A stretch of DNA of 64,000 bases from Pyrinomonadaceae bacterium (GTDB lineage Bacteria; Acidobacteriota; Blastocatellia; Pyrinomonadales; Pyrinomonadaceae): positions 1 through 64,000 of the forward strand of contig JANQRU010000005.1 in the NCBI GenBank assembly GCA_028284415.1, read 5' to 3'. Below are positions 15,957 through 25,997 of this stretch, piece after piece. The translations under genes and the position numbers were made by a program. The notes under the pieces are model-generated. The model had not been told where the DNA came from. It searched no databases and saw only the letters and a list, made by a program, of their open reading frames with translations. Each line of letters begins with the position of its first letter. Within the stretch, counting starts at the first letter, position 1.

Positions 15957-18779
15957 TTATTTCGCTTCTTTTTTATTAAGCAAAATTGGATCACCAAAGC
16001 CAAGCCCTTTCAAACGATCCATTTGAGTTTTCGCATCACCGACGAAAAGCCATATCATTTTATTGGAATCAAGATATTTGTTTGAGAGTTTCCTGATTTC
16101 GTCGATTGTCATTCCTTTGACGATTCCCTCGCGTTGCTTAACGTAATCATAATCCCAACCGTATTTGCTGATATTATCAAGCAAATTGAGTTTAGCATTC
16201 GCCGTTTCAAAAGCTCTCGCATTACTTTTGATTAAGAAACCTTTTGTTGTAGCAAGGTCTTTTTCGTTGTAGTTTTTCGCGTAATTATCAAGGATTTTCT
16301 TGATTTCATCTGCTGATTCCTTTGTTACGTTTGAACGTACACGACTGAAAATTCGGAAGAATCCTGGACTTTTCGTGCCTTGAAATTGCGAGAAAATTCC
16401 GTAGGTATAACCTTTTCCTTCACGGAGGGTTTGAGTCAATTGCGAAGCAAAACCGCCACCGCCAAGGATATAATTCATAACTACTGCCGGATAATAATCA
16501 GCATCGGTTTGAGCTAAAGCAGGATAACCGAAGTTGATAACTGTTTGTTTTGCATTTGGCACATCGTAGAAATAAACCTTTGATTTTTCAGGACGTTTTG
16601 GAGTCGAATAACTTGGAATCGAAACTTTTTTCTTCTTCCAATTTTTATTTAATCCATTCAAAGACTTTTCAACTGTATTTTTATCAATATCACCGACGAC
16701 GTGCATACGTGCGACGCTTGGCGAAATATTTTTATTGTAAAAAGCCTTCAAATCATCAAGCGTAATCGAATTAACGGATTTCATCGTTCCCAAGATGTTT
16801 TTTGAACGAATGTTGCTATCGCCGAATACTAATTTATTGTATTTGTTGTTGGCGATTGCCACAGGATTGGCTTGTTGACCGCGAATCTGGTTAATTATAC
16901 TTTTCTTGATGCGTTCAAATTCTTTTGTATCCCAACGCGGTTGGGTTAGCATTTCTTCAACTAATGCAACGGTGGCATCATAGTTTTTCGCTAAAGTGTT
17001 GACGCGGATTCTTATGTCTTCTGTGTTTGCAAAGATGTTTATATTTGCACCGAGTTGCTGAATTGCTTCTTCTAATTCTTGTGGCGTTTTATTTTTTGTT
17101 CCTTGAGACATCAGGCGTGCAGTGAGATTTGCTACACCGACTTTTTTCATATCGTCAAGTAATTTTCCACCTTCGATGACAATCTCATAATTTACAAGCG
17201 GAACTTCGGAGTTTTGAATTCCGTAAACTTCCATCCCGTTTGCCTTAGTTTTCCAAACATTTGGAGTTTTTACTTCGGGTGCTTTTCCGTAAGGCGGTTC
17301 TTTTGTGCGATCGAATGTTGAAGGAGTGCGTTTATATTTTGCATTTACATTCGGATTAACTTTATCATCCTTTTGAGCAATGGTTTCTTCTTTAACTTCA
17401 GCTTTTTTCGAGCCGGTTAAAGCTAGATTCTTCTGACCTTTCGGCACAAAACTTGTCGCTATATAGTTTTTGTCTTTGATGTATTTTTTATAGACACGCA
17501 TTACATCGTCGGTTGAAACATTCGAAATTGCTTTGATTTCTTTTTCAGCATATCCGGGATCGCCTGTGTATATATTGTAAAGAGCAAGTTGAGCACCTTT
17601 ACCGAGGACGCTTGCGAGTCCATTGTAAAACTGCGTTTCTTGTCCCGCTTTGATTCGTGAAAGGTCTTTTTTGGAAATTCCTTCTTTTTCAAATAATGCA
17701 AATGCTTCATCAATTGCCACATTGATTTTGTTCAAATCTGTGCCATTAAATGCTCTTGCAAAAAGATAAGCTTCTCCTGCAAGTTCTTCTGATCGATGAA
17801 ACATATTAACAGCCGGAACTAACTTTTTGTCTTCAACCAAAACACGATAAAGCGGTGCTTTTTTGCCTTGTGAAAGATAGTTAAACAAAACATCCAAGGC
17901 ATATTGATCGGGATGATATTGTTCGACAGTTGGATAAGCTCGGGTTAATTGCGGAAGGCGTGCGAAATTGTCCTCGTGATAGAGTTTCTTTGTTTCTTTA
18001 ACAACACCAGCACGTTTAGGAAGTGGTTTAACTTCTTTACCACGTTTGATTTCGTCAAAATATTTCTTAACCCATTTTTTCGCTTGAACAGGGTCAAAAT
18101 CTCCTGCAACAGTTAAAGTTACATTATTCGGAACATACCAACGACGGAAAAATTCCTTCACGTCATCCAAAGTCGCTGCCTGTAAATCGTCCAAAGAACC
18201 GATTACTTGCCAATTATAAGGATGATCTTTCGGGTAAAGGTTTTTGCCGATTACATAAAAATTATGACCATAAGGTACATTGTCAATACCTTGGCGTTTT
18301 TCGTTTTTAACTACTTGTTTTTCTTTTGCTAAAACAGGGTCAGTAACTGTATTGATAAACCAACCAAGTTTATCTGCTTCTGCCCAAAGCATTTTTTCAA
18401 GTGCATCATTTGGAACAGTTTGTAAGTAGTTTGTTCTATCTCTTGAAGTTGAACCATTTGCACCCGAACCACCAATTCTCGCGGACATTTTATCAAGTCC
18501 GCCTTTGCCTAAATTTTCTGATTCGAGAAACAGAAGATGCTCAAACAAATGTGCAAAACCCGTGCGACCTGCCTTTTCACGAGATGAACCGACATGAGCA
18601 GTTAAATTAACTGCAACGACAGGATCAGAGCGGTCAATATGGAAGACAACCTCTAAACCATTATCCAGTTTGAACTTTTCATATTCGACCTTAAATGAAG
18701 GTTGCTTTTGGGCAACAGCAGACATCAAAAGGCTAAATAAGCAAACGACTACACCAATATAAATTTTTAAGCTTTTCAT
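15957..18779 (-). CDS. exported M16 family zinc protease, two-domain
   Basis: 940 residues. Signal peptide (1-23, ending SAVAQ). The first M16 domain (about 35-450) has the inverted zinc motif HLFEH in GFAHLFEHLLF and the downstream Glu region. The second M16 domain (about 510-930; YEIVIEGGKLLDD, GGGGFASQLTQTLREGKGYTYG) lacks HxxEH and is the non-catalytic half that closes the chamber. Such proteins degrade short peptides in the periplasm, as in PqqL-type or presequence-protease relatives. A Lys-rich linker joins the two halves. The length is normal for fused M16 pairs. Single gene with its own terminator. Confidence 0.92.
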   Translation of the reverse strand: MKSLKIYIGVVVCLFSLLMSAVAQKQPSFKVEYEKFKLDNGLEVVFHIDRSDPVVAVNLTAHVGSSREKAGRTGFAHLFEHLLFLESENLGKGGLDKMSARIGGSGANGSTSRDRTNYLQTVPNDALEKMLWAEADKLGWFINTVTDPVLAKEKQVVKNEKRQGIDNVPYGHNFYVIGKNLYPKDHPYNWQVIGSLDDLQAATLDDVKEFFRRWYVPNNVTLTVAGDFDPVQAKKWVKKYFDEIKRGKEVKPLPKRAGVVKETKKLYHEDNFARLPQLTRAYPTVEQYHPDQYALDVLFNYLSQGKKAPLYRVLVEDKKLVPAVNMFHRSEELAGEAYLFARAFNGTDLNKINVAIDEAFALFEKEGISKKDLSRIKAGQETQFYNGLASVLGKGAQLALYNIYTGDPGYAEKEIKAISNVSTDDVMRVYKKYIKDKNYIATSFVPKGQKNLALTGSKKAEVKEETIAQKDDKVNPNVNAKYKRTPSTFDRTKEPPYGKAPEVKTPNVWKTKANGMEVYGIQNSEVPLVNYEIVIEGGKLLDDMKKVGVANLTARLMSQGTKNKTPQELEEAIQQLGANINIFANTEDIRIRVNTLAKNYDATVALVEEMLTQPRWDTKEFERIKKSIINQIRGQQANPVAIANNKYNKLVFGDSNIRSKNILGTMKSVNSITLDDLKAFYNKNISPSVARMHVVGDIDKNTVEKSLNGLNKNWKKKKVSIPSYSTPKRPEKSKVYFYDVPNAKQTVINFGYPALAQTDADYYPAVVMNYILGGGGFASQLTQTLREGKGYTYGIFSQFQGTKSPGFFRIFSRVRSNVTKESADEIKKILDNYAKNYNEKDLATTKGFLIKSNARAFETANAKLNLLDNISKYGWDYDYVKQREGIVKGMTIDEIRKLSNKYLDSNKMIWLFVGDAKTQMDRLKGLGFGDPILLNKKEAK

Positions 18780-19029
18780 AATTTTTAATATTTTCTAGGA
18801 AGAGAGTTCCTAATAATAGATGATATTTTTACGCACTCGGTTTAAATAAAGTTTCTTTAAACAAAACAACTTTTATCAAGTTATTTACAGGAGATTAGTA
18901 AAAAAATCTCTCAAATTCTAATTATATTTTACAATAATAAATTTATTTCAGATAGAATGATATTAGCCAAATATAATTTCAAGAAGAACCAATTCTAAAA
19001 AGCTAAGAGTGCCGTTTGAAATTTTCTGT

Positions 19030-20403
19030 CTATTTCTTTAAGTATTCATTGTAAACAGCAATTGGAATTAAAGCAGTCCAACCGCAGAAATCCATTCTTG
19101 CAGGCATTCCGTAAGAAACTAAATCGGGAGCATAATTTTCCCAAAAAGTCTCTGTTGCTTCAAAGACTTGAGCGACATTTTGATAAGTGATTTTTGCTAG
19201 TTTAGTAGCCAACTCATTTTTTCCAACTGCTGTTAAACCTTTGAGAACCATATAGGTTGTCGGTGCCCAGACTCCACCGAGCCAATAATCTCCCCAACCT
19301 TTGAATTCGGGTTCGCTTGCAGGAAGAGCAGGCAGAGGCATTGTTCGGAAAAATTCATTTGGATTAGTTAATTTTTCTAAAAATTGTTCGAGACGATTTT
19401 CTGGAATGACTTTGCCAAGAAGTGTCCAATAAGCACCGATGTGTTTGCGTAGAATTTGTTCATCAAATCCTAAGTCATAGTAGAACCCATCTTGTTCGTT
19501 CCAACATTTATCATTTATTGCTGTTTTCAAATTTGTATGGAATAACTCAAATTCTGAAATATCGGATTGATTATCTGTTAACTTCGCAATTTCAATAAGT
19601 TGAATTGCATACATTGCCATCTGTGCAGAGAAATCTATAAAACGCCCTTGCTCTTTCCAAACTCCTGTTACTGTGTCTTTATACTCAGCACTAAAACTAT
19701 CTAACTGCTTTTCCGCTGGAAGATTCATTGCACCGATTTTTGACCAAAGTTCAGCTTCAGTAAGTCCGCTTCCAGTAGTTGGCTTCCAATCTTTTGGAGT
19801 CCTAGGAATATTGTCCATTCCCATTCCCAAAGCGTCGGCGAAAAATAAACCGTCCTCCATTTGGTATTTATCAACGTGGAATTGAAAATTCTTTTTGAGA
19901 ATTGGGTAAACTTTTTTTAATCTTTCGGTGTCTTTTGAAACAGAAAACATCTCAAGTTCGGCGAAAGCAAGAAGTGGCGGGTTTATCGAAACAGGGTGAT
20001 CTTTTGACCAAAGCGGACGACCATCTTGTCTATATTCCCGACAGATAAATCCATCATCATCAGCTTGTTCATAAAAATTATCCAACGCTTGATAAACGGG
20101 CAATTCATCCAAATGATATTTGGCAAAACAAACCATAAAACAGGTATCCCAAAGAAAGATATTCTGCGAAAAAGCAGCATCAATGAAAGGCTTTTTAAAG
20201 AATTGTTCATCATCACCGCCACGCACCTTATCTTTAGTGATTTGAAGTGCTTTTGAATACATTTTTTCAGAAAGTTCTTTTGAGATTTCCTTTTCTTGAT
20301 TCTGCATCTTGGGAAGTTCACTTGTTCCACACGCTCCCAAAAAACTCAATCCAACAGCACTTCCAGTGAGTGCCACAGTCTTGCCAAACTCTCTTCTATT
20401 CAT
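19030..20403 (-). CDS. MGH1-like / trehalase-like glycoside hydrolase, Tat-type lipoprotein
   Basis: 457 residues. The N-terminus MNRREFGKTVAL with hydrophobic GSAVGLSFLGAC looks like a twin-arginine signal with a lipobox (LGAC), so the folded enzyme is probably exported and lipid-anchored. The body is an alpha/alpha toroid of the GH37/GH63/MGH1 clan: FFKKPFIDAAFSQNIFLWD near the N-terminus, CREYRQDGRPLWSKDHPVSINPP, and C-terminal GDYWLGGVWAPTTYMVLKGL. These enzymes cleave alpha-glucosides or mannosyl-glycerate-type substrates; the exact sugar is not readable. No other sugar genes are adjacent. Confidence 0.8.
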   Translation of the reverse strand: MNRREFGKTVALTGSAVGLSFLGACGTSELPKMQNQEKEISKELSEKMYSKALQITKDKVRGGDDEQFFKKPFIDAAFSQNIFLWDTCFMVCFAKYHLDELPVYQALDNFYEQADDDGFICREYRQDGRPLWSKDHPVSINPPLLAFAELEMFSVSKDTERLKKVYPILKKNFQFHVDKYQMEDGLFFADALGMGMDNIPRTPKDWKPTTGSGLTEAELWSKIGAMNLPAEKQLDSFSAEYKDTVTGVWKEQGRFIDFSAQMAMYAIQLIEIAKLTDNQSDISEFELFHTNLKTAINDKCWNEQDGFYYDLGFDEQILRKHIGAYWTLLGKVIPENRLEQFLEKLTNPNEFFRTMPLPALPASEPEFKGWGDYWLGGVWAPTTYMVLKGLTAVGKNELATKLAKITYQNVAQVFEATETFWENYAPDLVSYGMPARMDFCGWTALIPIAVYNEYLKK

Positions 20404-20442
20404 ATTAATATTAGTCTTTTCCCAAAAATTTATATCGGAATT

Positions 20443-20895
20443 CTAAACTAATGTAACCTGATTTTCACTTTTAATTGGAATTTCTTTTGAGGCAGTTTTA
20501 AAACCTTGCGAATTAAGAATAAAGTGTTGAAATTCTTCTAAGTTTTTACAATCAGAAGACCACTTTGTTAAAGTTTTGATTTCTTTAAAGGCGTTTGGGC
20601 TGTAAAAAAATGTTACGCCTAATTGATAAATTCGATGAGAATAACTTTTTGGAAAAATTCTATAAAATTGGCGTGTAAAGTTTAACTCAAAAAAAATGCC
20701 CTTACCCCAATCATAGATTCCATATTGAAAAAGCAACATATCGCCATCATTTTCCTCATCAACTTCTTTAAATTTAACTGCTTGAAAATAATCGATAAAA
20801 ATTGCTGGGAACAAATCAAGGGAGAGACTTGATTCTTTTAAGTCTCTCCATTGTAAATACGTTTTGAATGATTTTTGTATTAAATTTTTATTCAT
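20443..20895 (-). CDS. hypothetical protein
   Basis: 150 residues, no signal peptide or membrane helix. Rich in aromatic residues (LFQYGIYDWGKGIFFELNFT) with a GIYDWG turn and an acidic patch DEENDGD. No family recognised. It lies directly upstream (40 bp) of the glycosidase gene in the same direction, so the two may be cotranscribed, but nothing links them functionally. Confidence 0.55.
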   Translation of the reverse strand: MNKNLIQKSFKTYLQWRDLKESSLSLDLFPAIFIDYFQAVKFKEVDEENDGDMLLFQYGIYDWGKGIFFELNFTRQFYRIFPKSYSHRIYQLGVTFFYSPNAFKEIKTLTKWSSDCKNLEEFQHFILNSQGFKTASKEIPIKSENQVTLV

Positions 20896-21023
20896 ATACT
20901 ATTTCATCAATTCCATTGCTGCTTATTTAATATTATCGGCTTGAGACAATATCAAATTTGGAATTATATATAAGGGGATGTAGTTAGCAGGGTTGTATTC
21001 GATAGCAACAAAAGAATCTGAAA

Positions 21024-21605
21024 CTAATCGAGTAATTCTAACACTGCTTCAACGGAAGTCATTGATTCTTCGAAAGTGGGTTTTGTTTTGCTGACAACTC
21101 TCAATCCTGTCATTAATGTATAGAGCAAACGTGAGATGGTTTCTAAATCCGTATCTTTAGAAATTTGTCCTTTTTTGACTCCCCTACTTAACAAATCGAA
21201 AAAAGCCTTTTCAGTATTTAGTTTATGTTGCGTTATTAATTTTTGCAGTTTTTTATCAGTAGGAAGCAATTCGGTAGTTGTATTTGCTATAAGGCAGCCC
21301 TTTCTATCTTTATCTGAACAATCATCATTGATTATCTTTGTAAAAACCATTCGTAATGCATCTTTTACGTTTTCTTGAGTATTTAAGAAATTTGTAAAAC
21401 CTTCATGATTTACTTTCCTATATTGTTCAAAAGCTTTGTCAAAGAGTTTCTTTTTGCCACCAAAAGTGTTGTACAAACTTGCTCTATTAACACCCAGAAA
21501 ATCAACCAAATCTTGAATAGAAGTGTTGTAATAACCTTTTCTCCAAAAGATTAAAACAGCTTTTTGCAAAACTTCTTCTTCATCAAATTGTTTAACTCTA
21601 GGCAT
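21024..21605 (-). CDS. TetR family transcriptional regulator
   Basis: 193 residues. The N-terminal HTH (FDEEEVLQKAVLIFWRKGYY, then TSIQDLVDFLGVNRASLYNTFGGKKKLFDKAF) is a textbook TetR/AcrR DNA-binding domain. The C-terminal ligand domain carries GCLIANTTTELL, typical of the TetR_C_11 (YxaF/LmrA-like) subgroup, which senses small molecules or electrophiles. It is 8 bp downstream of a membrane-protein gene in the same direction, and two palindromic sites lie before that gene. The pair is therefore probably autorepressed and induced by a ligand. Confidence 0.9.
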   Translation of the reverse strand: MPRVKQFDEEEVLQKAVLIFWRKGYYNTSIQDLVDFLGVNRASLYNTFGGKKKLFDKAFEQYRKVNHEGFTNFLNTQENVKDALRMVFTKIINDDCSDKDRKGCLIANTTTELLPTDKKLQKLITQHKLNTEKAFFDLLSRGVKKGQISKDTDLETISRLLYTLMTGLRVVSKTKPTFEESMTSVEAVLELLD

Positions 21606-21613
21606 CGAAAAAA

Positions 21614-22066
21614 TTATAGCTTTTCGCCCTTAAAATAAGCAAAGAAACTCAAAATAATGGCAGAGGATGAAACAAGAGTCATTAATGTTCCGGGAAAAAA
21701 ATTAACAAACCCGCCTAAATCAAGGAATAGGAAATAGCCCAAGTCCGCCAAACCACCTGTGATAGCAGCTAGGAAAATAGCGTTCTTATTATTTTTCCAA
21801 ATAAAGAAAGCCGAAATAAATGTTACTAAACCAATCCAGAATAAATTGAATCCGTGTTGTCCAATAATCGCACCAGCGGCTTCCGGATAGTTCATCTGTA
21901 AGGTCTTTGGGTCAACAGCATCTGCAATACCGCTAACAGACGAGGCTATGTCTCCGCTTAGAATGAAGTACATCGTCATCACGCCTGCAAAAATGTGAAC
22001 TATGCCCCAAATAATCCACAAAACAGCAGATATTTTTAATAAAGTTGATAATGTTTTTTGGTTCAT
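21614..22066 (-). CDS. four-helix membrane protein, TetR-controlled
   Basis: 150 residues with four hydrophobic helices (near residues 12-32, 74-92, 98-116 and 125-143). No family is recognised with confidence; the layout resembles small DoxX- or DUF4345-like inner-membrane proteins. First gene of a two-gene operon with the TetR regulator, behind a perfect 26-bp palindrome. Probably an inducible membrane component such as a detoxification or transport accessory protein, inferred from regulation only. Confidence 0.65.
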   Translation of the reverse strand: MNQKTLSTLLKISAVLWIIWGIVHIFAGVMTMYFILSGDIASSVSGIADAVDPKTLQMNYPEAAGAIIGQHGFNLFWIGLVTFISAFFIWKNNKNAIFLAAITGGLADLGYFLFLDLGGFVNFFPGTLMTLVSSSAIILSFFAYFKGEKL

Positions 22067-22090
22067 TATTGTAATTTTTGTTTAAATAAT

Positions 22091-22149
22091 TATATTGGAA
22101 TGAGCATTCCAATATATAAGTTATCATATTAGAACGAACATTCCAAATA
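22091..22149. promoter_or_regulatory. tandem TetR-type operators
   Basis: Site 1 (22091-22116) is a perfect palindrome with 12-bp arms: TATATTGGAATG-AG-CATTCCAATATA. Site 2 (22127-22149) is a degenerate copy: TATTAGAACG-AA-CATTCCAAATA. They are centred 34 bp apart, about three helical turns, 25-83 bp before the membrane-protein start. They are the evident binding sites for the TetR protein encoded in the operon. Confidence 0.75.
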
Positions 22150-22196
22150 ACAATGAGTAAAAAATCATTAGGTTAGAAATGTCAGATAACTTTAAA

Positions 22197-22230
22197 AGAA
22201 AAATAGCCACGACATCTATTGACGTGGCTA
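22197..22230 (-). terminator. terminator of the E1 dehydrogenase gene
   Basis: Stem TAGCCACG / CGTGGCTA with an 11-nt loop, then TTTTTC on the minus strand, 23 bp after the stop at 22253. Confidence 0.8.
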
Positions 22231-22252
22231 AAATAAAACAACTTTTTTCTTT

Positions 22253-24475
22253 TTAGTATTTCATCAATTCCGTAACCGCTTCTTCAACATCATCTGCTTG
22301 AGGCAGAATGTAATCTTCAACCTGCGGAGCATATGCAACGAATGTATCAGTCGCACCAACTCTGCGAACAGGAGCGTCCAAATATTCAAAAAGTTCATTT
22401 GAAATTCTCGCAGCAATTTCAGCACCGTAGCCGAATGATAATGAATCTTCGTGAGCGACAATCACACGGTTTGTTTTCTTGACTGTTTCGACAATCGCAT
22501 CCCAATCGTATGGAGCGAGCGAGCGTAAATCAACGATTTCGGCAGAGATTCCGTTTTTCTCTAATTTTTTCGCCGCTTGGCGTGAACGTTCGACCAATGC
22601 ACCGAAAGTGATGATTGAAACATCCGTTCCTTCGCGTGTAACTTTCGCCTTGCCGAAAGGAATCATAAATTCATCCGAAGGATATTCGCTCTTGTTATAA
22701 ACCTGACGATATAAGTGTTTGTGTTCGAGGAATAAAACAGGGTCATCGCAACGGATTGAAGTTCGCAATAAACCGTTTGCATCCAAAGCATTTGAAGGAT
22801 AAGCGATTCGTAAACCTGGAATGTGTGAGAAAAGTGTTGTTCCGCTTTGTGAATGATAAACCGCACCACCTTTCAAATATCCGCCGACGGGAACACGCAT
22901 CACAACAGGTGATTTCCAATCTCCGTCACTTCTCCAACGCATCAATGCTAATTCGTTACGGATTTGGTGATAAGCAGGGAAGATATAATCAAAGAACTGA
23001 ATTTCAACAACAGGTTTCAAACCGCGTGTTGCCATTCCGATTGCACGTCCGACAATGTTTGCTTCAGCGAGTGGTGAATTGAAAACTCTTGCTGAGCCAA
23101 ATTCTCTCTGCAAGTTTGCAGTAACTTTGAAAACGCCGCCTTTTCCTTTTACTTGGTCGAGATATTCTTCACGGGAAACATCTGCAACGTCTTCGCCAAA
23201 GACGACGATTCTTGGGTCACGTGCCATTTCTGTGTGCATACAGCGGTTAATCAAATCAACCATTGTTCCTGGTTTGCCTGAAAGTTCTGCACCGTCTTCT
23301 GTATCAAACTCTGAAGATGTCGGATCAATTTCTTCTGAATAGACATTTCTATGAGCCGTTTCTGGAGCGGGTTGTGGACTTACAAGTGCTTCATCTGTGG
23401 CAATTGCAATTTCTTCATCAACTTCGTTGCGAACTTTTTCCAAGTCTTCCGAAGAAATGATTCCTTCTGTCATCAAAAATTCACCGTAAGTTTTAATTGG
23501 ATCAATTTCCGCATCTTTTTGGCGTTCTTCTTCGGGGCGATAGAGTCTTTCATCGTCCGAAAGTGAATGTGAATATGGGCGAATTACTTTGGCGTGAATA
23601 AATGCAGGACCTTTTCGTTCACGGCAGTATTTAACAGCTTTTTGGAAAGTTGCGTAAGATTCGAGCGGGTCGCATCCATCGCATTTTTGAATAAATAAAT
23701 CAGGAAAACCTAAAACCAAATCTGAAATACTTCCACCTGCTGTTCCGACTTCAACAGGAACAGAAATCGCGTAACCATTATCTTCTACGAGGAAAATTAC
23801 AGGCAATTTCAAATTACAAGCTGTATTCAATGCTTCCCAAAATTCACCTTCGGAAGTTGTTCCATCACCAACCGACATGTAAACAACTTCGTCACCTTTG
23901 AAACCCGTAACTTTATCTTGTAATTCTTCAACTTTAGCAGCGATATGACTTGCTTCTGCTGCACCGACGGCTTGCAAGGCTTGAGTTCCGGTTGGCGAGC
24001 TTTGTGAAGGAACATTCAAAGGAACGCTTCCCCAGTGAGAAGGCATCTGTCGTCCGTGTGAGTTCGGATCGGCTTCCGCACCAACTGCCGATTGCAACAT
24101 CTCAAGTGGTGTCATCCCCAATTGCAACATCAAAGCACGATCTCTGTAATACGGATAAAACCAATCATAACCCGCTTTCATAGCCATTCCAGCCGCAACC
24201 AAAATCGCTTCGTGTCCCGCACCGGAAATTTGAAAAAAGACCTTGTTCTGTCCTTTTAATTGGATTTCCTTATCATCAAGACGACGTGATTGATACATCG
24301 TGCGGTAAATGCCAATAAGTGCTTTTTCATCTAAGCCTTTAAATTTATTTTTTTTGCTACGGGTGGACTTTCTTCGAGTTGTTTTTTTAGTTGTTCCTTT
24401 GGTCGCTTTAGTATTTCTTTTATTAGTATTTTTTTTATCTGCTGAACCCTCAGACTTTCTTCCTGCTGTTGCCAT
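22253..24475 (-). CDS. fused alpha-beta 2-oxoacid dehydrogenase E1 with histone-H1-like N-terminal tail
   Basis: 740 residues joining E1-alpha and E1-beta, which are usually separate genes. The alpha half (about 50-370) has the thiamine-diphosphate motif [14 protein letters not shown]...VEDNGYAIS and [11 protein letters not shown]. The beta half (about 400-740) has [20 protein letters not shown] and [14 protein letters not shown]. It decarboxylates a 2-oxoacid (branched-chain or pyruvate; not decidable here) and passes the acyl group to E2 lipoyl domains. Residues 1-48 are an unusual Lys/Thr/Arg/Ser-rich tail ([19 protein letters not shown]) resembling histone H1 tails. No E2 or E3 gene is adjacent. 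It has its own terminator. Confidence 0.9.
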   Translation of the reverse strand: MATAGRKSEGSADKKNTNKRNTKATKGTTKKTTRRKSTRSKKNKFKGLDEKALIGIYRTMYQSRRLDDKEIQLKGQNKVFFQISGAGHEAILVAAGMAMKAGYDWFYPYYRDRALMLQLGMTPLEMLQSAVGAEADPNSHGRQMPSHWGSVPLNVPSQSSPTGTQALQAVGAAEASHIAAKVEELQDKVTGFKGDEVVYMSVGDGTTSEGEFWEALNTACNLKLPVIFLVEDNGYAISVPVEVGTAGGSISDLVLGFPDLFIQKCDGCDPLESYATFQKAVKYCRERKGPAFIHAKVIRPYSHSLSDDERLYRPEEERQKDAEIDPIKTYGEFLMTEGIISSEDLEKVRNEVDEEIAIATDEALVSPQPAPETAHRNVYSEEIDPTSSEFDTEDGAELSGKPGTMVDLINRCMHTEMARDPRIVVFGEDVADVSREEYLDQVKGKGGVFKVTANLQREFGSARVFNSPLAEANIVGRAIGMATRGLKPVVEIQFFDYIFPAYHQIRNELALMRWRSDGDWKSPVVMRVPVGGYLKGGAVYHSQSGTTLFSHIPGLRIAYPSNALDANGLLRTSIRCDDPVLFLEHKHLYRQVYNKSEYPSDEFMIPFGKAKVTREGTDVSIITFGALVERSRQAAKKLEKNGISAEIVDLRSLAPYDWDAIVETVKKTNRVIVAHEDSLSFGYGAEIAARISNELFEYLDAPVRRVGATDTFVAYAPQVEDYILPQADDVEEAVTELMKY

Positions 24476-24620
24476 TATAATTAATTCCTATATCTTAATA
24501 ATTTTTATGAATACGCAAACTAAAAATAATAACAAAGATATGGTTTTCGGGCAATTTGAGCTAGGTTCAGATTTGTCCATTCAAACTATGAGGTCAGTTA
24601 GCTAAGGGTTTACACATTTT

Positions 24621-25976
24621 CTATTCCTCTTCTGTCTCATCCCCATCTTTTTTAATTCCAAATTTTTCCAAACGATATTGTAAGGTTCTGAAAGTTAAAC
24701 CCAATAATTTAGCAGATTTTGTGATGTTGTAATCAGTTCTTTCCATGGCTTGAGCGATTAAACTTTTTTCTACGTCTTCAAAATTTACTCCATCGGGCGG
24801 TAGCTTAAAGTATTCATCAATAGCACCACTTTGGCTTGAAGTTTTTGGTGCAGCGAGCATTTCGGGTGGTAGGTCTTCGGTAGTTATAGTATCGTTTTCG
24901 CAAAGCAGAATGGCACGCTCAATAGCAGATTCAAGTTGGCGTACATTTCCCGGGTAGCTGTAATTTTCGAGAACTTTTTTTGCTGTCTTTTCTGTTTTGA
25001 TACTTCTGCTTGATCCCTTTGTGTGTTTTTCGATGAAAAAATCCGTCAATAAAGGAATATCCGAGGCACGGTCACGAAGCGGCGGGATTTCAAGGGACAG
25101 AACATTAAGACGATAATATAAATCCTCTCGAAACTGTCCTTCCTCTGACATTTTTAGCAGGTCACGATTAGTAGCGGCGAGAACCCTCACATCAACATTA
25201 ATCTCTTTTGTCCCACCAACTCTACGAATTTGTTTTTCTTGCAAAGCACGCAAAAGTTTCGCTTGCAAAGAAATATCTAGTTCACCGATCTCATCCAAGA
25301 AAAGCGTACCTCCATCAGCAACTTCAAACAATCCTTTTTTCTCACCGACTGCCCCCGTAAAACTTCCCTTTTCATGCCCGAAGAGTTCTGATTCGAGCAG
25401 GTTTTCATTTATCGCCGCACAGTTTACGGCTTGAAAAACTTCATTAGCACGAAATGAGTTTTTATGAAGAGAACGGGCGATCAATTCTTTTCCTGTTCCG
25501 CTTTCGCCACGGATCAAAACTGTTGAATTCGACTTTGCCATTTTTAAGATCAACTTTTTGACCTTATCCATCTCAGGCGAACCTGAAATTATTTCGACGT
25601 CGAGAGTTTTTAGTTGATTCAAAGCTCTCGAAATCGTCTCAAGCAATTTTTCGCTGTCGTAAGGTTTTTGTAAATAATCGAATGCACCAAGGCGAAGTGC
25701 ATCAACGGCGGAATCGACAGAACCGTGTGCAGTTAGAAGTATAACGATAATGGATTTGTCATAGTCCGTAAGTTCTTTGAGCAAATCCAGTCCGCTCATT
25801 CCAGTCATTTTCAAGTCTGTTAAAACAAGGTCAAAATGCCTTTTTTCAACAAACTTCATCGCCGCCTCGCCAGAACTTGCGGTCGTTACATCATAACCCT
25901 CACCCGACAAAATCATTTCCAAAATTTCTCTTTGCCCTTTCTCGTCGTCAACAACTAAAATCGATTTTCTGCTCAT
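24621..25976 (-). CDS. NtrC-type sigma-54-dependent response regulator
   Basis: 451 residues in three parts. The receiver domain (1-120; phospho-Asp in DLVLTDLKMTGMSG, Lys in LQKPYDSEK) is followed by the AAA+ domain (about 135-365; Walker A GESGTGKE, sigma-54 contact loop GSFTGA in place of GAFTGA, Walker B GGTLFLDEIGEL). The third part is a Fis-type HTH (about 405-440; TKSAKLLGLTFRTLQYRLEKF). Phosphorylated, it would activate sigma-54 promoters. It is 21 bp downstream of its histidine kinase gene in the same direction. The targets are unknown. Confidence 0.95.
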   Translation of the reverse strand: MSRKSILVVDDEKGQREILEMILSGEGYDVTTASSGEAAMKFVEKRHFDLVLTDLKMTGMSGLDLLKELTDYDKSIIVILLTAHGSVDSAVDALRLGAFDYLQKPYDSEKLLETISRALNQLKTLDVEIISGSPEMDKVKKLILKMAKSNSTVLIRGESGTGKELIARSLHKNSFRANEVFQAVNCAAINENLLESELFGHEKGSFTGAVGEKKGLFEVADGGTLFLDEIGELDISLQAKLLRALQEKQIRRVGGTKEINVDVRVLAATNRDLLKMSEEGQFREDLYYRLNVLSLEIPPLRDRASDIPLLTDFFIEKHTKGSSRSIKTEKTAKKVLENYSYPGNVRQLESAIERAILLCENDTITTEDLPPEMLAAPKTSSQSGAIDEYFKLPPDGVNFEDVEKSLIAQAMERTDYNITKSAKLLGLTFRTLQYRLEKFGIKKDGDETEEE

Positions 25977-25997
25977 AAAGTTATAAATGCCTTATAT

